A stretch of 64,000 nt of DNA from an uncultured Acetatifactor sp. (lineage in GTDB: Bacteria; Bacillota; Clostridia; Lachnospirales; Lachnospiraceae). Positions 8,974 to 16,336 of the stretch are shown here, in pieces. Numbering within the stretch: the first letter of the stretch is position 1; each line of letters starts with the position of its first letter. The position numbers and the translations under genes were made by a program. The stretch spans positions 62,001-126,000 of the forward strand of contig CAKSAN010000013.1 of the NCBI GenBank assembly GCA_934436435.1. The letters are read 5' to 3'. The notes beneath the pieces are model-generated. The model did no database searches. It worked only from the letters and a program-made list of their open reading frames with translations, and was not told the origin of the DNA.

Positions 8974-9013
8974 AAAAGATATTTAGAGATATAATAACCA
9001 AAATATCTTTTAG
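8973..9013 (+). promoter_or_regulatory. Second operator-like inverted repeat
   Basis: TAAAAGATATTT (8973-8984) pairs perfectly with AAATATCTTTTA (9001-9012). It begins on the last base of the -10 box and reaches the ribosome binding site, so a bound protein would block both transcription and translation start. Confidence 0.5.
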
Positions 9014-9026
9014 GAGAGAAAGCATT

Positions 9027-10286
9027 ATGGTAAAAGAGATTAAAAGAGATTACTATTTAGAACAACTTATAAAGCGTGAAGGAAATGGTCTGATTAAAAT
9101 TGTAACAGGAATAAGAAGATGTGGAAAATCATATTTATTGCGAACCCTATTTAAAAAGCATCTGCTTGAAAATGGAGTGGATGATAAACATATTATTGAA
9201 ATGGCATTTGATTTATTTGACAATATAGAATATCGAGACCCGAAAATCTTTTACCCTTGGGCAAAGGAACAGATTCAAGATGATGAAAAATATTACTTTC
9301 TTTTAGATGAAGTACAGCTGCTGGATGAATTTGTGAGTGTGCTTAATGGTTTAGCGGATAAGAAGAATTGCGATGTGTTTGTAACGGGGAGTAACGCGAA
9401 GTTTTTATCCAGAGATATCGCGACTGAATTTGGAGGCAGAGGGGATGAGGTTCATATGTACCCTTTGAGCTTTTCGGAATTTATGAGTTGCTATGGTGGA
9501 AACAAATATGATGGATGGAACGAATATATTACTTATGGTGGTATTCCCTTGGTGGTATTAGCTGAAACAGATGAGCAAAAAATGACACTCCTGGATAATC
9601 TGTTTCAGGAAACATATATTAGCGATATTGTGAAGCGAAACAAAATCAGAAATGTTGGAGAAATGGAATCGCTGCTTGATGTTTTGGCATCCGCAATTGG
9701 AGCGTTGACGAATCCTAACAAACTTCAGAAAACATTTAAAAGTGTAAATAATTCAAAGATTACCGCAACTACTATTACGAAATATATTGAATATTTGGAG
9801 GATGCTTTTTTAATTGAAGAGGCGAATCGATATGATATTAAAGGAAAATCTTATATCGGTACGCCATTGAAGTACTATTTTATGGATATGGGACTAAGAA
9901 ATTCAAGAATTCATTATAGACAAATGGAAGTGACACATTCTATGGAGAATGTAATTTACAATGAATTAAGAATGAGAGGCTTTCATGTGGATGTTGGTAA
10001 TCTGACTGTTGTTGAGAAAGGGAAGGATGCGAAACCGGTAAAAAAGCAACTGGAAGTCGATTTTATCTGCAATAAGGGTTCTAAAAAGTATTATATCCAG
10101 TCAGCATATATGCTGGAGACGGAAGCAAAAATGGCACAGGAAATTCGTCCTTTTTTGAAAATAAATGATTCATTTAAGAAGATTGTAATTACATCTAATA
10201 CACCAAAACCTTTTTATAATGATCAGGGTATTTTAATCATGAATGTATATGATTTTTTATTGAATGTAGATTCATTGGAATTATAA
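9027..10286 (+). CDS. AAA_14/DUF4143-family ATPase (third of three)
   Basis: A 419-residue protein with Walker A GIRRCGKS (residues 28-35), Walker B YFLLDEVQ and a C-terminal DUF4143 domain. It belongs to a different subfamily from the first two: the C-terminal nuclease-like pattern begins normally with LEVDFIC, but the position that carries E-x-K in the other two copies reads YYIQSAY, so the catalytic lysine is missing. It has the most elaborate upstream region of the three, a strong promoter framed by two inverted repeats. AGGAGAG precedes the ATG at the expected distance. The 172-bp repeat begins 12 bases after its stop. Confidence 0.85.
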   Translation: MVKEIKRDYYLEQLIKREGNGLIKIVTGIRRCGKSYLLRTLFKKHLLENGVDDKHIIEMAFDLFDNIEYRDPKIFYPWAKEQIQDDEKYYFLLDEVQLLDEFVSVLNGLADKKNCDVFVTGSNAKFLSRDIATEFGGRGDEVHMYPLSFSEFMSCYGGNKYDGWNEYITYGGIPLVVLAETDEQKMTLLDNLFQETYISDIVKRNKIRNVGEMESLLDVLASAIGALTNPNKLQKTFKSVNNSKITATTITKYIEYLEDAFLIEEANRYDIKGKSYIGTPLKYYFMDMGLRNSRIHYRQMEVTHSMENVIYNELRMRGFHVDVGNLTVVEKGKDAKPVKKQLEVDFICNKGSKKYYIQSAYMLETEAKMAQEIRPFLKINDSFKKIVITSNTPKPFYNDQGILIMNVYDFLLNVDSLEL

Positions 10287-10298
10287 AAAGCAACTGGT

Positions 10299-10470
10299 AA
10301 ATCGGAAGTTATCTTTGCGGTGCCATTCGTATTCCGCTTCGCTGCATACTCATGACGCGCTGTCGCGCTATGCGTCTGTTCGCATAAATGTGCATTTGTG
10401 AGCAAGCTCCCATGCACATTATGCTTTATCCGCGCACCGCTCGTAGAAACGCGCAACTTCCAGTTTGTGG
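10299..10470 (+). repeat. 172-bp direct repeat, copy 2 (right boundary of the island)
   Basis: Same orientation as 2302-2473, two mismatches in 172 bases, offset exactly 7,997 bp. It keeps the internal hairpin and the imperfect inverted ends. Confidence 0.85.
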
Positions 10471-10514
10471 AATTGAAATTGCAACATAGAATTTTCTCGA
10501 GGTGAATATGATAG

Positions 10515-10712
10515 AAATTCAAGAGCTACGAAAACAAAATCAAGGGAATCGGCACGGCTCTGCTTTCAGCACTGGAAAAGGACGAACAGGGAAAACTCGT
10601 TTATTTTTACACGGATAACGCCTGCACCTATCAATTTTATGAACACCGGGGATTTGCCAGAGAAGGAGAACAGCAGGTCGTACTAAATTTGGGAAAAAAG
10701 AAGGATTTATGA
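10515..10712 (+). pseudogene. C-terminal fragment of a GNAT acetyltransferase
   Basis: A frame without a start codon reads GIGTALLSALEKDEQGK, then FYTDNACTYQFYEHRGFA, the acetyl-CoA-binding and C-terminal signature of GNAT enzymes. Its stop overlaps the ATG of pnuC by four bases (ATGA). A short frame with a good ribosome binding site (GAGGTGAAT then ATG at 10508) begins just upstream but is out of frame, so the 5' end has been replaced, probably in the event that brought in the 172-bp repeat. Confidence 0.6.
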
Positions 10713-11419
10713 TTAAAAAAGCACGTAATTATTTTTCCAAAGGAGAGTTAATGCTGTGGGGTTTCTCTGTGGCACTCATTTTCGCGGCCTTTTGTATTTT
10801 TGGCGGAAATGGATTTTTATCGCTGATTGCATCCTTTATAGGGGTAACATCCATTCTGCTGAATGCGAAAGGGAATCCGATCGGGCAGCTTCTGATGATT
10901 ATTTTCAGCCTGCTATATGGGATCATCTCTTATTCTTTTTCTTATTATGGAGAAATGATGACTTATCTTGGGATGACCATGCCGATGGCAGCTTTTGCGC
11001 TGGTCACATGGCTAAGACATCCGTATAAGGGAAATCATTCGGAGGTGCAGGTCAACACTCTTACCAAAAAAGAAATGGTCATGATGTTTTTCCCGGCGGT
11101 GGTGATCACAGCAGTATTTTACCTGATACTGAAGTATTTTCATACCGCCAATATTATTCCGAGCACGATTTCCGTAACGACAAGCTTCCTTGCAGTTTAC
11201 CTGACTTTCCGGCGAAGCCCGTATTTCGGTCTGGCTTATGCCGCGAATGATGTTGTTCTCATTATTTTATGGACACTTGCAAGCATTTACGACAAGAGAT
11301 ATATTGCCGTGACAGTATGCTTTGCGGCGTTTTTAATAAATGATATATACGGTTTTATCAGTTGGCAGAAAATGAAAGTGAAACAAAATAATGTAGAAGA
11401 TCTGCTTGATTTCAGCTGA
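10709..11419 (+). CDS. pnuC: PnuC-type nicotinamide riboside transporter
   Basis: A 236-residue protein with seven hydrophobic segments and the PnuC-family features: a GNPIGQLLMIIFSLLYGI stretch near residues 55-72, a YGEMMTYLG element, and the conserved NDVVLIILW segment near residue 180. The family facilitates uptake of nicotinamide riboside or related NAD precursors. The start overlaps the stop of a decayed acetyltransferase (ATGA), so translation may once have been coupled; AAGAAGG lies just before the ATG. The methionine operator palindrome starts 8 bases after the stop. Confidence 0.85.
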   Translation: MIKKARNYFSKGELMLWGFSVALIFAAFCIFGGNGFLSLIASFIGVTSILLNAKGNPIGQLLMIIFSLLYGIISYSFSYYGEMMTYLGMTMPMAAFALVTWLRHPYKGNHSEVQVNTLTKKEMVMMFFPAVVITAVFYLILKYFHTANIIPSTISVTTSFLAVYLTFRRSPYFGLAYAANDVVLIILWTLASIYDKRYIAVTVCFAAFLINDIYGFISWQKMKVKQNNVEDLLDFS

Positions 11420-11427
11420 TTTGTGAG

Positions 11428-11462
11428 TTGCTTAGCCATAGTTTAAAACTATGGCTAAGCAA
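11428..11462 (+). promoter_or_regulatory. Methionine operator (MET-box-like) upstream of metE
   Basis: A perfect 35-bp palindrome: 17-base arms 11428-11444 and 11446-11462 around a single A. The core ATAGTTT-A-AAACTAT (11438-11452) matches the consensus reported for LysR-type methionine regulators (MtaR/MetR) of streptococci. No T run follows, which argues against a terminator. The same core occurs at 52922-52936 before the second MetE-family gene. Confidence 0.75.
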
Positions 11463-11536
11463 TATTTATATCTATTATACAAAACGATTCCTCCAAATTA
11501 TAATGTAAAAAAATTCATTATGATTTGGAGGGAAAT

Positions 11537-13810
11537 ATGCAGACATCAGTTATCGGTTTTCCCAGAATCGGAACTTTACGCGAGTTAAAGTTTGCTTCTG
11601 AGAAATATTTTAAGAAAGAAATCGCCGCAGAGGAATTATTGCAGACAGGAAAGACTTTGCGGGAAACCCATTGGAACACACAGAAAAATGCAGGCATCGA
11701 CTATATTTCATGCAATGATTTTTCCTATTATGACATAATGCTGGACACGGCTGCATTGTTCAATATCATTCCCAGACGCTACAAAGACCTGAACCTGTCC
11801 GGACTGGATACTTATTTTGCAATGGCAAGAGGCTATCAGGGAGCTTCGGGTGACGTCAAGGCGCTTGCTATGAAAAAGTGGTTCAATACCAATTATCACT
11901 ACATTGTTCCTGAAATCGAGGATGACACACGCATCGAACTTTCGGGAAACAAGCCATTTAAAGAGTACAAGGAAGCAAAGGCACTTGGAATCGAGACAAA
12001 GCCGGTGATCATCGGTGCATATACTCTGCTGAAATTATGCCGCTATACAGGCAAAAAATCCCTTCGTGATTATGAAGAGGCCATTGTCAATGTATATCAG
12101 GAGTTTCTGAAGAAATGTGAAGAGCAGGAAATTTCCTGGGTTCAGTTTGACGAACCGGCTCTTGTGCGGGATATGGATAGTGAGGATATTGCATTATTCC
12201 GTAGAATCTATAATACAATTCTTGTCCAAAAGAATAACATTCACATTTTATTGCAGACTTATTTTGGAGATATCAGGGATATTTATACAGAAGTGACAAA
12301 AATGCCTTTTGACGGAATCGGTCTGGATTTTATCGAGGGAAAAGAAACCGATTTACTAATAGAAAAATACGGCTTCCCGCAGGACAAGCTGTTATTTGCA
12401 GGGCTTGTTAACGGCAAAAATATCTGGAAGAACCACTATGAGAAAACCTTGCGGATCTTAACTAAATTACAGGAACAGGGGATTCGGACGGTATTGTCAA
12501 CATCCTGTTCACTGTTGCATGTTCCGTACACTGTAAAACACGAAAAGGTATTATCGGCAAAATATTTATCTTATTTTGCTTTTGCAGAAGAAAAGCTTAA
12601 TGAGCTGGCGGAACTGAAGAACCTTGCGGAAAGTAAGGACTATTCTTTGGAAACGGCATATGGGGAAAACGCCAAGCTGTTCGTCGGAGAAAGAGATTGC
12701 TTCAATGAAGATGTACATAAAAGACTTTCGCAAGTAACGGAAAGTGATTACGTCAGAGTTCCCAGACGCAGTGAGCGCCAGAAATTACAGAAGAAGGAAT
12801 TTGCACTTCCGGAACTTGCGACCACCACGATAGGATCCTTTCCGCAGACAAAGGATGTGAAGGCAAACCGTTCTGCTTACCGCAAGGGCGAAATATCGGA
12901 GAAGGAATATAAGGAGTTCAACAAAAGGAAGATCGCAGAATGCGTCAAATTGCAGGAAGAAATCGGACTGGACGTACTGGTGCACGGAGAATACGAACGA
13001 AATGATATGGTAGAGTATTTCGGAGAATCGCTGGGTGGTTTCGTTTTCACGGAAAAAGCCTGGGTACAGTCTTATGGTACAAGATGTGTAAAGCCGCCGA
13101 TCATATGGGGAGATGTCTACCGGGAGAAACCGATTACCGTAGAATGGTCTGTTTATGCGCAGTCATTGACGAAAAAAATAATGAAGGGAATGTTGACCGG
13201 ACCTGTCACGATTCTGAACTGGTCATTCCCCAGAGAGGATATTTCCATAAAGGAATCCATCTCGCAGATCGCCCTCGCCATCCGGGATGAAGTACTGGAT
13301 CTGGAGAAAAACGGAATTAAGATCATACAGATCGACGAAGCGGCCCTCCGGGAAAAACTGCCTCTCCGGAAATCTGACTGGCAGAAAGAATACCTCGATT
13401 TTGCAATCCCCGCCTTCCGCCTGACCCACAGTGGTGTGAGACCGGAAACACAGATTCATACCCATATGTGCTACAGTGAGTTTACGGATATTATCCCGGC
13501 AATTGATGACATGGACGCAGATGTCATCACCTTTGAGGCATCACGCTCCGATCTGCAGATACTCAGTGCCTTAAAAGAGCACAATTTCGAGACAGAGGTT
13601 GGTCCGGGCGTGTATGACATTCACTCTCCGAGAGTACCGTCCGTGGAAGAGATCGTTGCGGCCCTCCGGACGATGCTTTTGAAGATTGACAGGGAAAAGC
13701 TGTGGGTAAATCCCGATTGCGGATTAAAGACCAGAGGCCTGCCCGAGACGGAGGCAAGCCTCAAAAATATGGTGGCAGCAGCAAAAATGACAGTGCATAA
13801 GTTCGGATAA
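11537..13810 (+). CDS. metE: Cobalamin-independent methionine synthase MetE
   Basis: A 757-residue cytosolic enzyme that transfers the methyl group of 5-methyltetrahydropteroyl-triglutamate to homocysteine. Length fits full-size MetE (about 755). The N-terminal half starts with the family's VIGFPRIG motif; the catalytic half starts near residue 430 with TTTIGSFPQT. Zinc ligands are visible: His643 and Cys645 in HTHMCYSEF and Cys728 in NPDCGLKTRG. GGAGGG (11527-11532) precedes the ATG at 11537. The last few codons after MVAAAK differ from the family and lie opposite a MATE gene, pointing to a rearrangement at the 3' end. Control is probably by the palindrome 75 bases upstream and the LysR protein at 52011. 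Confidence 0.95.
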   Translation: MQTSVIGFPRIGTLRELKFASEKYFKKEIAAEELLQTGKTLRETHWNTQKNAGIDYISCNDFSYYDIMLDTAALFNIIPRRYKDLNLSGLDTYFAMARGYQGASGDVKALAMKKWFNTNYHYIVPEIEDDTRIELSGNKPFKEYKEAKALGIETKPVIIGAYTLLKLCRYTGKKSLRDYEEAIVNVYQEFLKKCEEQEISWVQFDEPALVRDMDSEDIALFRRIYNTILVQKNNIHILLQTYFGDIRDIYTEVTKMPFDGIGLDFIEGKETDLLIEKYGFPQDKLLFAGLVNGKNIWKNHYEKTLRILTKLQEQGIRTVLSTSCSLLHVPYTVKHEKVLSAKYLSYFAFAEEKLNELAELKNLAESKDYSLETAYGENAKLFVGERDCFNEDVHKRLSQVTESDYVRVPRRSERQKLQKKEFALPELATTTIGSFPQTKDVKANRSAYRKGEISEKEYKEFNKRKIAECVKLQEEIGLDVLVHGEYERNDMVEYFGESLGGFVFTEKAWVQSYGTRCVKPPIIWGDVYREKPITVEWSVYAQSLTKKIMKGMLTGPVTILNWSFPREDISIKESISQIALAIRDEVLDLEKNGIKIIQIDEAALREKLPLRKSDWQKEYLDFAIPAFRLTHSGVRPETQIHTHMCYSEFTDIIPAIDDMDADVITFEASRSDLQILSALKEHNFETEVGPGVYDIHSPRVPSVEEIVAALRTMLLKIDREKLWVNPDCGLKTRGLPETEASLKNMVAAAKMTVHKFG

Positions 13811-14858
13811 TGGTGGGTGCCATAGCCAGTATTTCCGGCGTGGGTGCCATGAAAATACGGCTATAGACATTCGGGCACAGCATGCTGAGAGCTGTCCAGA
13901 ATACTCCGAAGAATGCCGTTGTCCACAATGCCAGCTGGAGCGTTTCCTTGATACGAGCACCTTTTCCCGCACCGAAATTGGTGGAAATGATCGGCTGGGC
14001 GGCCTGCCCGACGCTGTAGGCACAGCATTGGACGAAGGTGCTGACCTGAATGATCGGCCCGTAGACCGCCAATGCGTTGGAACCAAGGTATTTCATGATC
14101 TGACGGTTAAACAGCACGGTCAGAATGCCCATTGCCACGTCAATAAAGAACGTGGAGAAGCCGGTAACGGAAATCTCGCGGAGCTTTCCCAATAATCCTT
14201 CCGGTTTCATCAGCCGGAGCGTATTCCTGCGGCTGAAAAAATGTGTCATCATCACAACAAACGAAATGCCGGAACCAATGGCAGTTGCAAGGCCTGCTCC
14301 ATAGATGCCCATATCGCAGGTGAATACAAAAAAGTAATCACCAAAGATGCCGGCCAGTACGCCAAAGGTGGCAAGCGCCGGGCTTTTGTCATTTCGCAGA
14401 AATGCCGCCAGCATCTGATTGAACAGGAAAAGCGGGAACACATATTTGATCGGATGCATATATCTCTGCGCCAGTACAAGTAATGACTCATCTGCACCGA
14501 AAAAGGCCAGAATCGGACGCTCAAAAACGATGACGCCGAGCCAAGCCAGGACAGACAGGAGCATTGCACCGATCACCGCTGCTGTAAAATACTGGTTTTC
14601 GCTGCCGTCATTTTTTTCAAGACCACGCCGCATGCTGAAAATCACGCTGCCGCCAATACCCATCAGCAGCCCCAGGCTGTATATAATATTCCAGACCGGT
14701 GCCACGACTGCCAGCGCGGCCGTTCCTTCCGGCCCGTGATATTGTCCGACCATTGCGGTGTCCACGATAGAATAAACGGATGTGATCATGGCACTGCCAA
14801 ACGCCGCCGACAGATATTTGAAGTACATCGGTTTGATTTTTCCGTCCAGAAAATCCAT
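13761..14858 (-). pseudogene. MATE-family exporter, C-terminally truncated
   Basis: A 365-residue reading frame of the MATE multidrug/Na+ antiporter family (usual length about 440-460). The N-terminal helices and repeat features (VYSIVDTAMVGQYHG, FLRNDKSPALA, GVGQAAQPI-like VGQAAQPIIS) are intact. After the motif RTYALSFLLLP it stops abruptly inside the 3' end of the convergent metE gene, losing about 80 residues (the last two helices). AGGGAGGA lies 7 bases before the ATG at 14858. It may be non-functional; the rest of the sequence shows no decay, so the truncation looks recent. Confidence 0.7.
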
Positions 14859-14875
14859 TTTAGAGTCCTCCCTTT

Positions 14876-14928
14876 GCATAAAAATAAGCCGGATAAGAAA
14901 CAGATATCTCAATCTGCCTCTTATCCAG
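14876..14928 (-). terminator. Terminator of the rubrerythrin gene
   Basis: On the minus strand, CTGGATAAGAGG with CAGAT pairs with ATCTG and CTTATCCGG (14889-14928), followed by a T-rich stretch (CTTATTTTTATG). Confidence 0.55.
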
Positions 14929-15003
14929 CTGTTGCTTCTCTGAACAACTCGCCCTCCGAGCATTTGCAACTTATTCTAGCAAGGATAGGACATTCTGTCA
15001 AGC

Positions 15004-15546
15004 TTAGCCAAAGTATCTCTTTAATAATCCCTCAAATGCTCTTCCATGTCTTGCCTCATCGCGTGCCATTTCATGCACTGTATCGTGGATTGCATCCAGG
15101 TTAGCAGCCTTGGCTCTCTTAGCCAGATCGAACTTACCTGCGGTAGCACCGTTCTCGGCAGCAACTCTCATTTCCAGATTCTTTTTGGTGGAATCGGTAA
15201 CGACTTCGCCTAACAGTTCTGCAAATTTTGCAGCATGTTCAGCTTCTTCGTAAGCAGCCTTTTCCCAGTACAGACCGATCTCGGGATAGCCCTCTCTGTG
15301 AGCTACTCTTGCCATTGCCAGATACATACCAACCTCGGAGCATTCGCCCTCGAAGTTCGCACGCAGATCAGCAATAATATCTTCGGGAGCACCCTGTGCA
15401 ACACCTACTACGTGTTCAGCAGCCCAGGTCTTCTCGCCTGCCTGCTCGGTGAACTTGGAAGCGGGAGCGTGGCAGATCGGACATTCTGCGGGAGCTGCTT
15501 CACCTTCATAAACATAACCACATACCTGACATACAAATTTCTTCAT
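15004..15546 (-). CDS. Reverse-type rubrerythrin (N-terminal rubredoxin domain)
   Basis: A 180-residue cytosolic non-haem iron protein. Residues 1-35 form a rubredoxin-like domain with two Cys pairs (CQVCG and CPICH). The rest is a four-helix diiron domain with the ligands in [25 protein letters not shown] and ARDEARHG. This domain order is that of the clostridial reverse rubrerythrins, which act as NADH-linked peroxidases/oxygen reductases through an electron-transfer partner. AGGAGAAAAG lies upstream of the ATG. It is downstream of perR on the same strand, which fits peroxide control. Confidence 0.9.
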   Translation of the reverse strand: MKKFVCQVCGYVYEGEAAPAECPICHAPASKFTEQAGEKTWAAEHVVGVAQGAPEDIIADLRANFEGECSEVGMYLAMARVAHREGYPEIGLYWEKAAYEEAEHAAKFAELLGEVVTDSTKKNLEMRVAAENGATAGKFDLAKRAKAANLDAIHDTVHEMARDEARHGRAFEGLLKRYFG

Positions 15547-15649
15547 TTTCTTTTCTCCTTTTCTCTAATGAAATGTTTTTATTGTTTTCTCTTTTTGCGT
15601 GTGCCTTACAGGCACAAAAATATTTATGGAACAAAGTCAGCTTTTTATT

Positions 15650-16054
15650 CTAAGAAAGCGTGGACTTTGCAGCAACCCTGATACAGGCGGGACAGGTGCC
15701 GTAGAAATAAGTGACATGTCCCCGGATCTTGCCGTCGAACCGTTCTCCGGCCGTCTCCATGATGGAATCAATACTATCCATATCCAGATCGATGACGCTT
15801 CCGCATTCGGTACATACGAAGTGATAATGTTCGGAAGTATCTGCATCAAAATGATCTACACCGTCGCCGACCCGAAGTCGTAAAATCTCCCCCATGTCTG
15901 ACAGAAGTGTCAGATTGCGGTAGACAGTGCCGAGACTTAAGTTCGGATCCTGCTGCTTCAGATTGGAATAGATCACATCTGCGGTAGGATGATCTTTACG
16001 TCCCATGAGAAAGGATTTGATCATTTCCCGTTGTCTGCTTCTTTTTAGAGCCAT
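15650..16054 (-). CDS. perR: PerR-like Fur-family peroxide regulator
   Basis: A 134-residue Fur-superfamily repressor. The N-terminal winged helix includes TADVIYSNLKQQDPNLSLGTVYRNL (recognition region), and the C-terminal part has the structural zinc site, CTECG and CPACI. The metal-sensing stretch DHFDADTSEHYHF carries His and Asp residues as in PerR. GGAGG precedes the ATG at 16054; an ATG further upstream (16084) has none. Promoter TTGACA/TATAAT lies at 16105-16132 on the minus strand. Its place next to rubrerythrin supports PerR over Fur or Zur, but the assignment rests on context. Confidence 0.8.
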   Translation of the reverse strand: MALKRSRQREMIKSFLMGRKDHPTADVIYSNLKQQDPNLSLGTVYRNLTLLSDMGEILRLRVGDGVDHFDADTSEHYHFVCTECGSVIDLDMDSIDSIMETAGERFDGKIRGHVTYFYGTCPACIRVAAKSTLS

Positions 16055-16076
16055 GCGTACCTCCTTCCTTAATAAT

Positions 16077-16132
16077 AGTAACAATTACTGTTTCTTATAA
16101 GCCTATTATACATGATATGGAGATAATGTCAA
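16077..16132 (-). promoter_or_regulatory. perR promoter with a candidate operator
   Basis: On the minus strand TTGACA (16132-16127), a 16-base spacer and TATAAT (16110-16105). Downstream is the inverted repeat AGTAA-TTG-TTACT (16077-16089), which partly resembles a PerR box and could give autoregulation. The operator part is weak. Confidence 0.55.
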
Positions 16133-16246
16133 CAGAAAAATTAAAAAAAATTGTTTATATTTTTTTTAGGATATTCCCGCTTCCTTTATACACAGAAGCC
16201 GGCTTTTTATGCTATAATGAGCGCAGCGTAATAAATTAATTTTTCC

Positions 16247-16323
16247 CACGCAAATTCGAAGCTGTGCAAGGTACTGAAGTACATGGCACGGAAGTTCCTG
16301 AAAATTTGCAGATTGCTGAAAGG
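16247..16323 (+). ncRNA. Structured leader of the histidine kinase gene (family copy 1)
   Basis: GCAAATT (16250-16256) pairs with AATTTGC (16303-16309). Inside is a stacked hairpin, GTGC-aag-GTAC-TGAA-GTAC-atg-GCAC (16264-16289). The segment ends CTGAAAGG, 13 bases before the kinase ATG. A related segment, with the same TGAA loop but a changed, still paired stem, precedes the DUF2975 gene (44144-44205). It could be a structured RNA, a leader peptide region (frame ...KVLK...LKICRLLKG) or a dispersed repeat. A TGCTATAAT extended -10 box at 16210-16218 lies upstream. Confidence 0.45.
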
Positions 16324-16336
16324 CAAGAGTGTTATT

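Noticed and set aside
11428..11462. Terminator of pnuC
   Set aside because: The hairpin is a perfect 35-bp palindrome with a one-base centre and no T-run, and its core is shared with 52922-52936; an operator is the better reading, although it could slow transcription.
11463..11536. SAM (S-box) or T-box riboswitch in the metE leader
   Set aside because: Only about 75 bases separate the palindrome and the start codon, which is too short; no conserved elements were seen.
15600..15615. GTGCC/GGCAC hairpin in the rubrerythrin leader
   Set aside because: Short stem and no U-run on either strand; no regulatory element was recognised.
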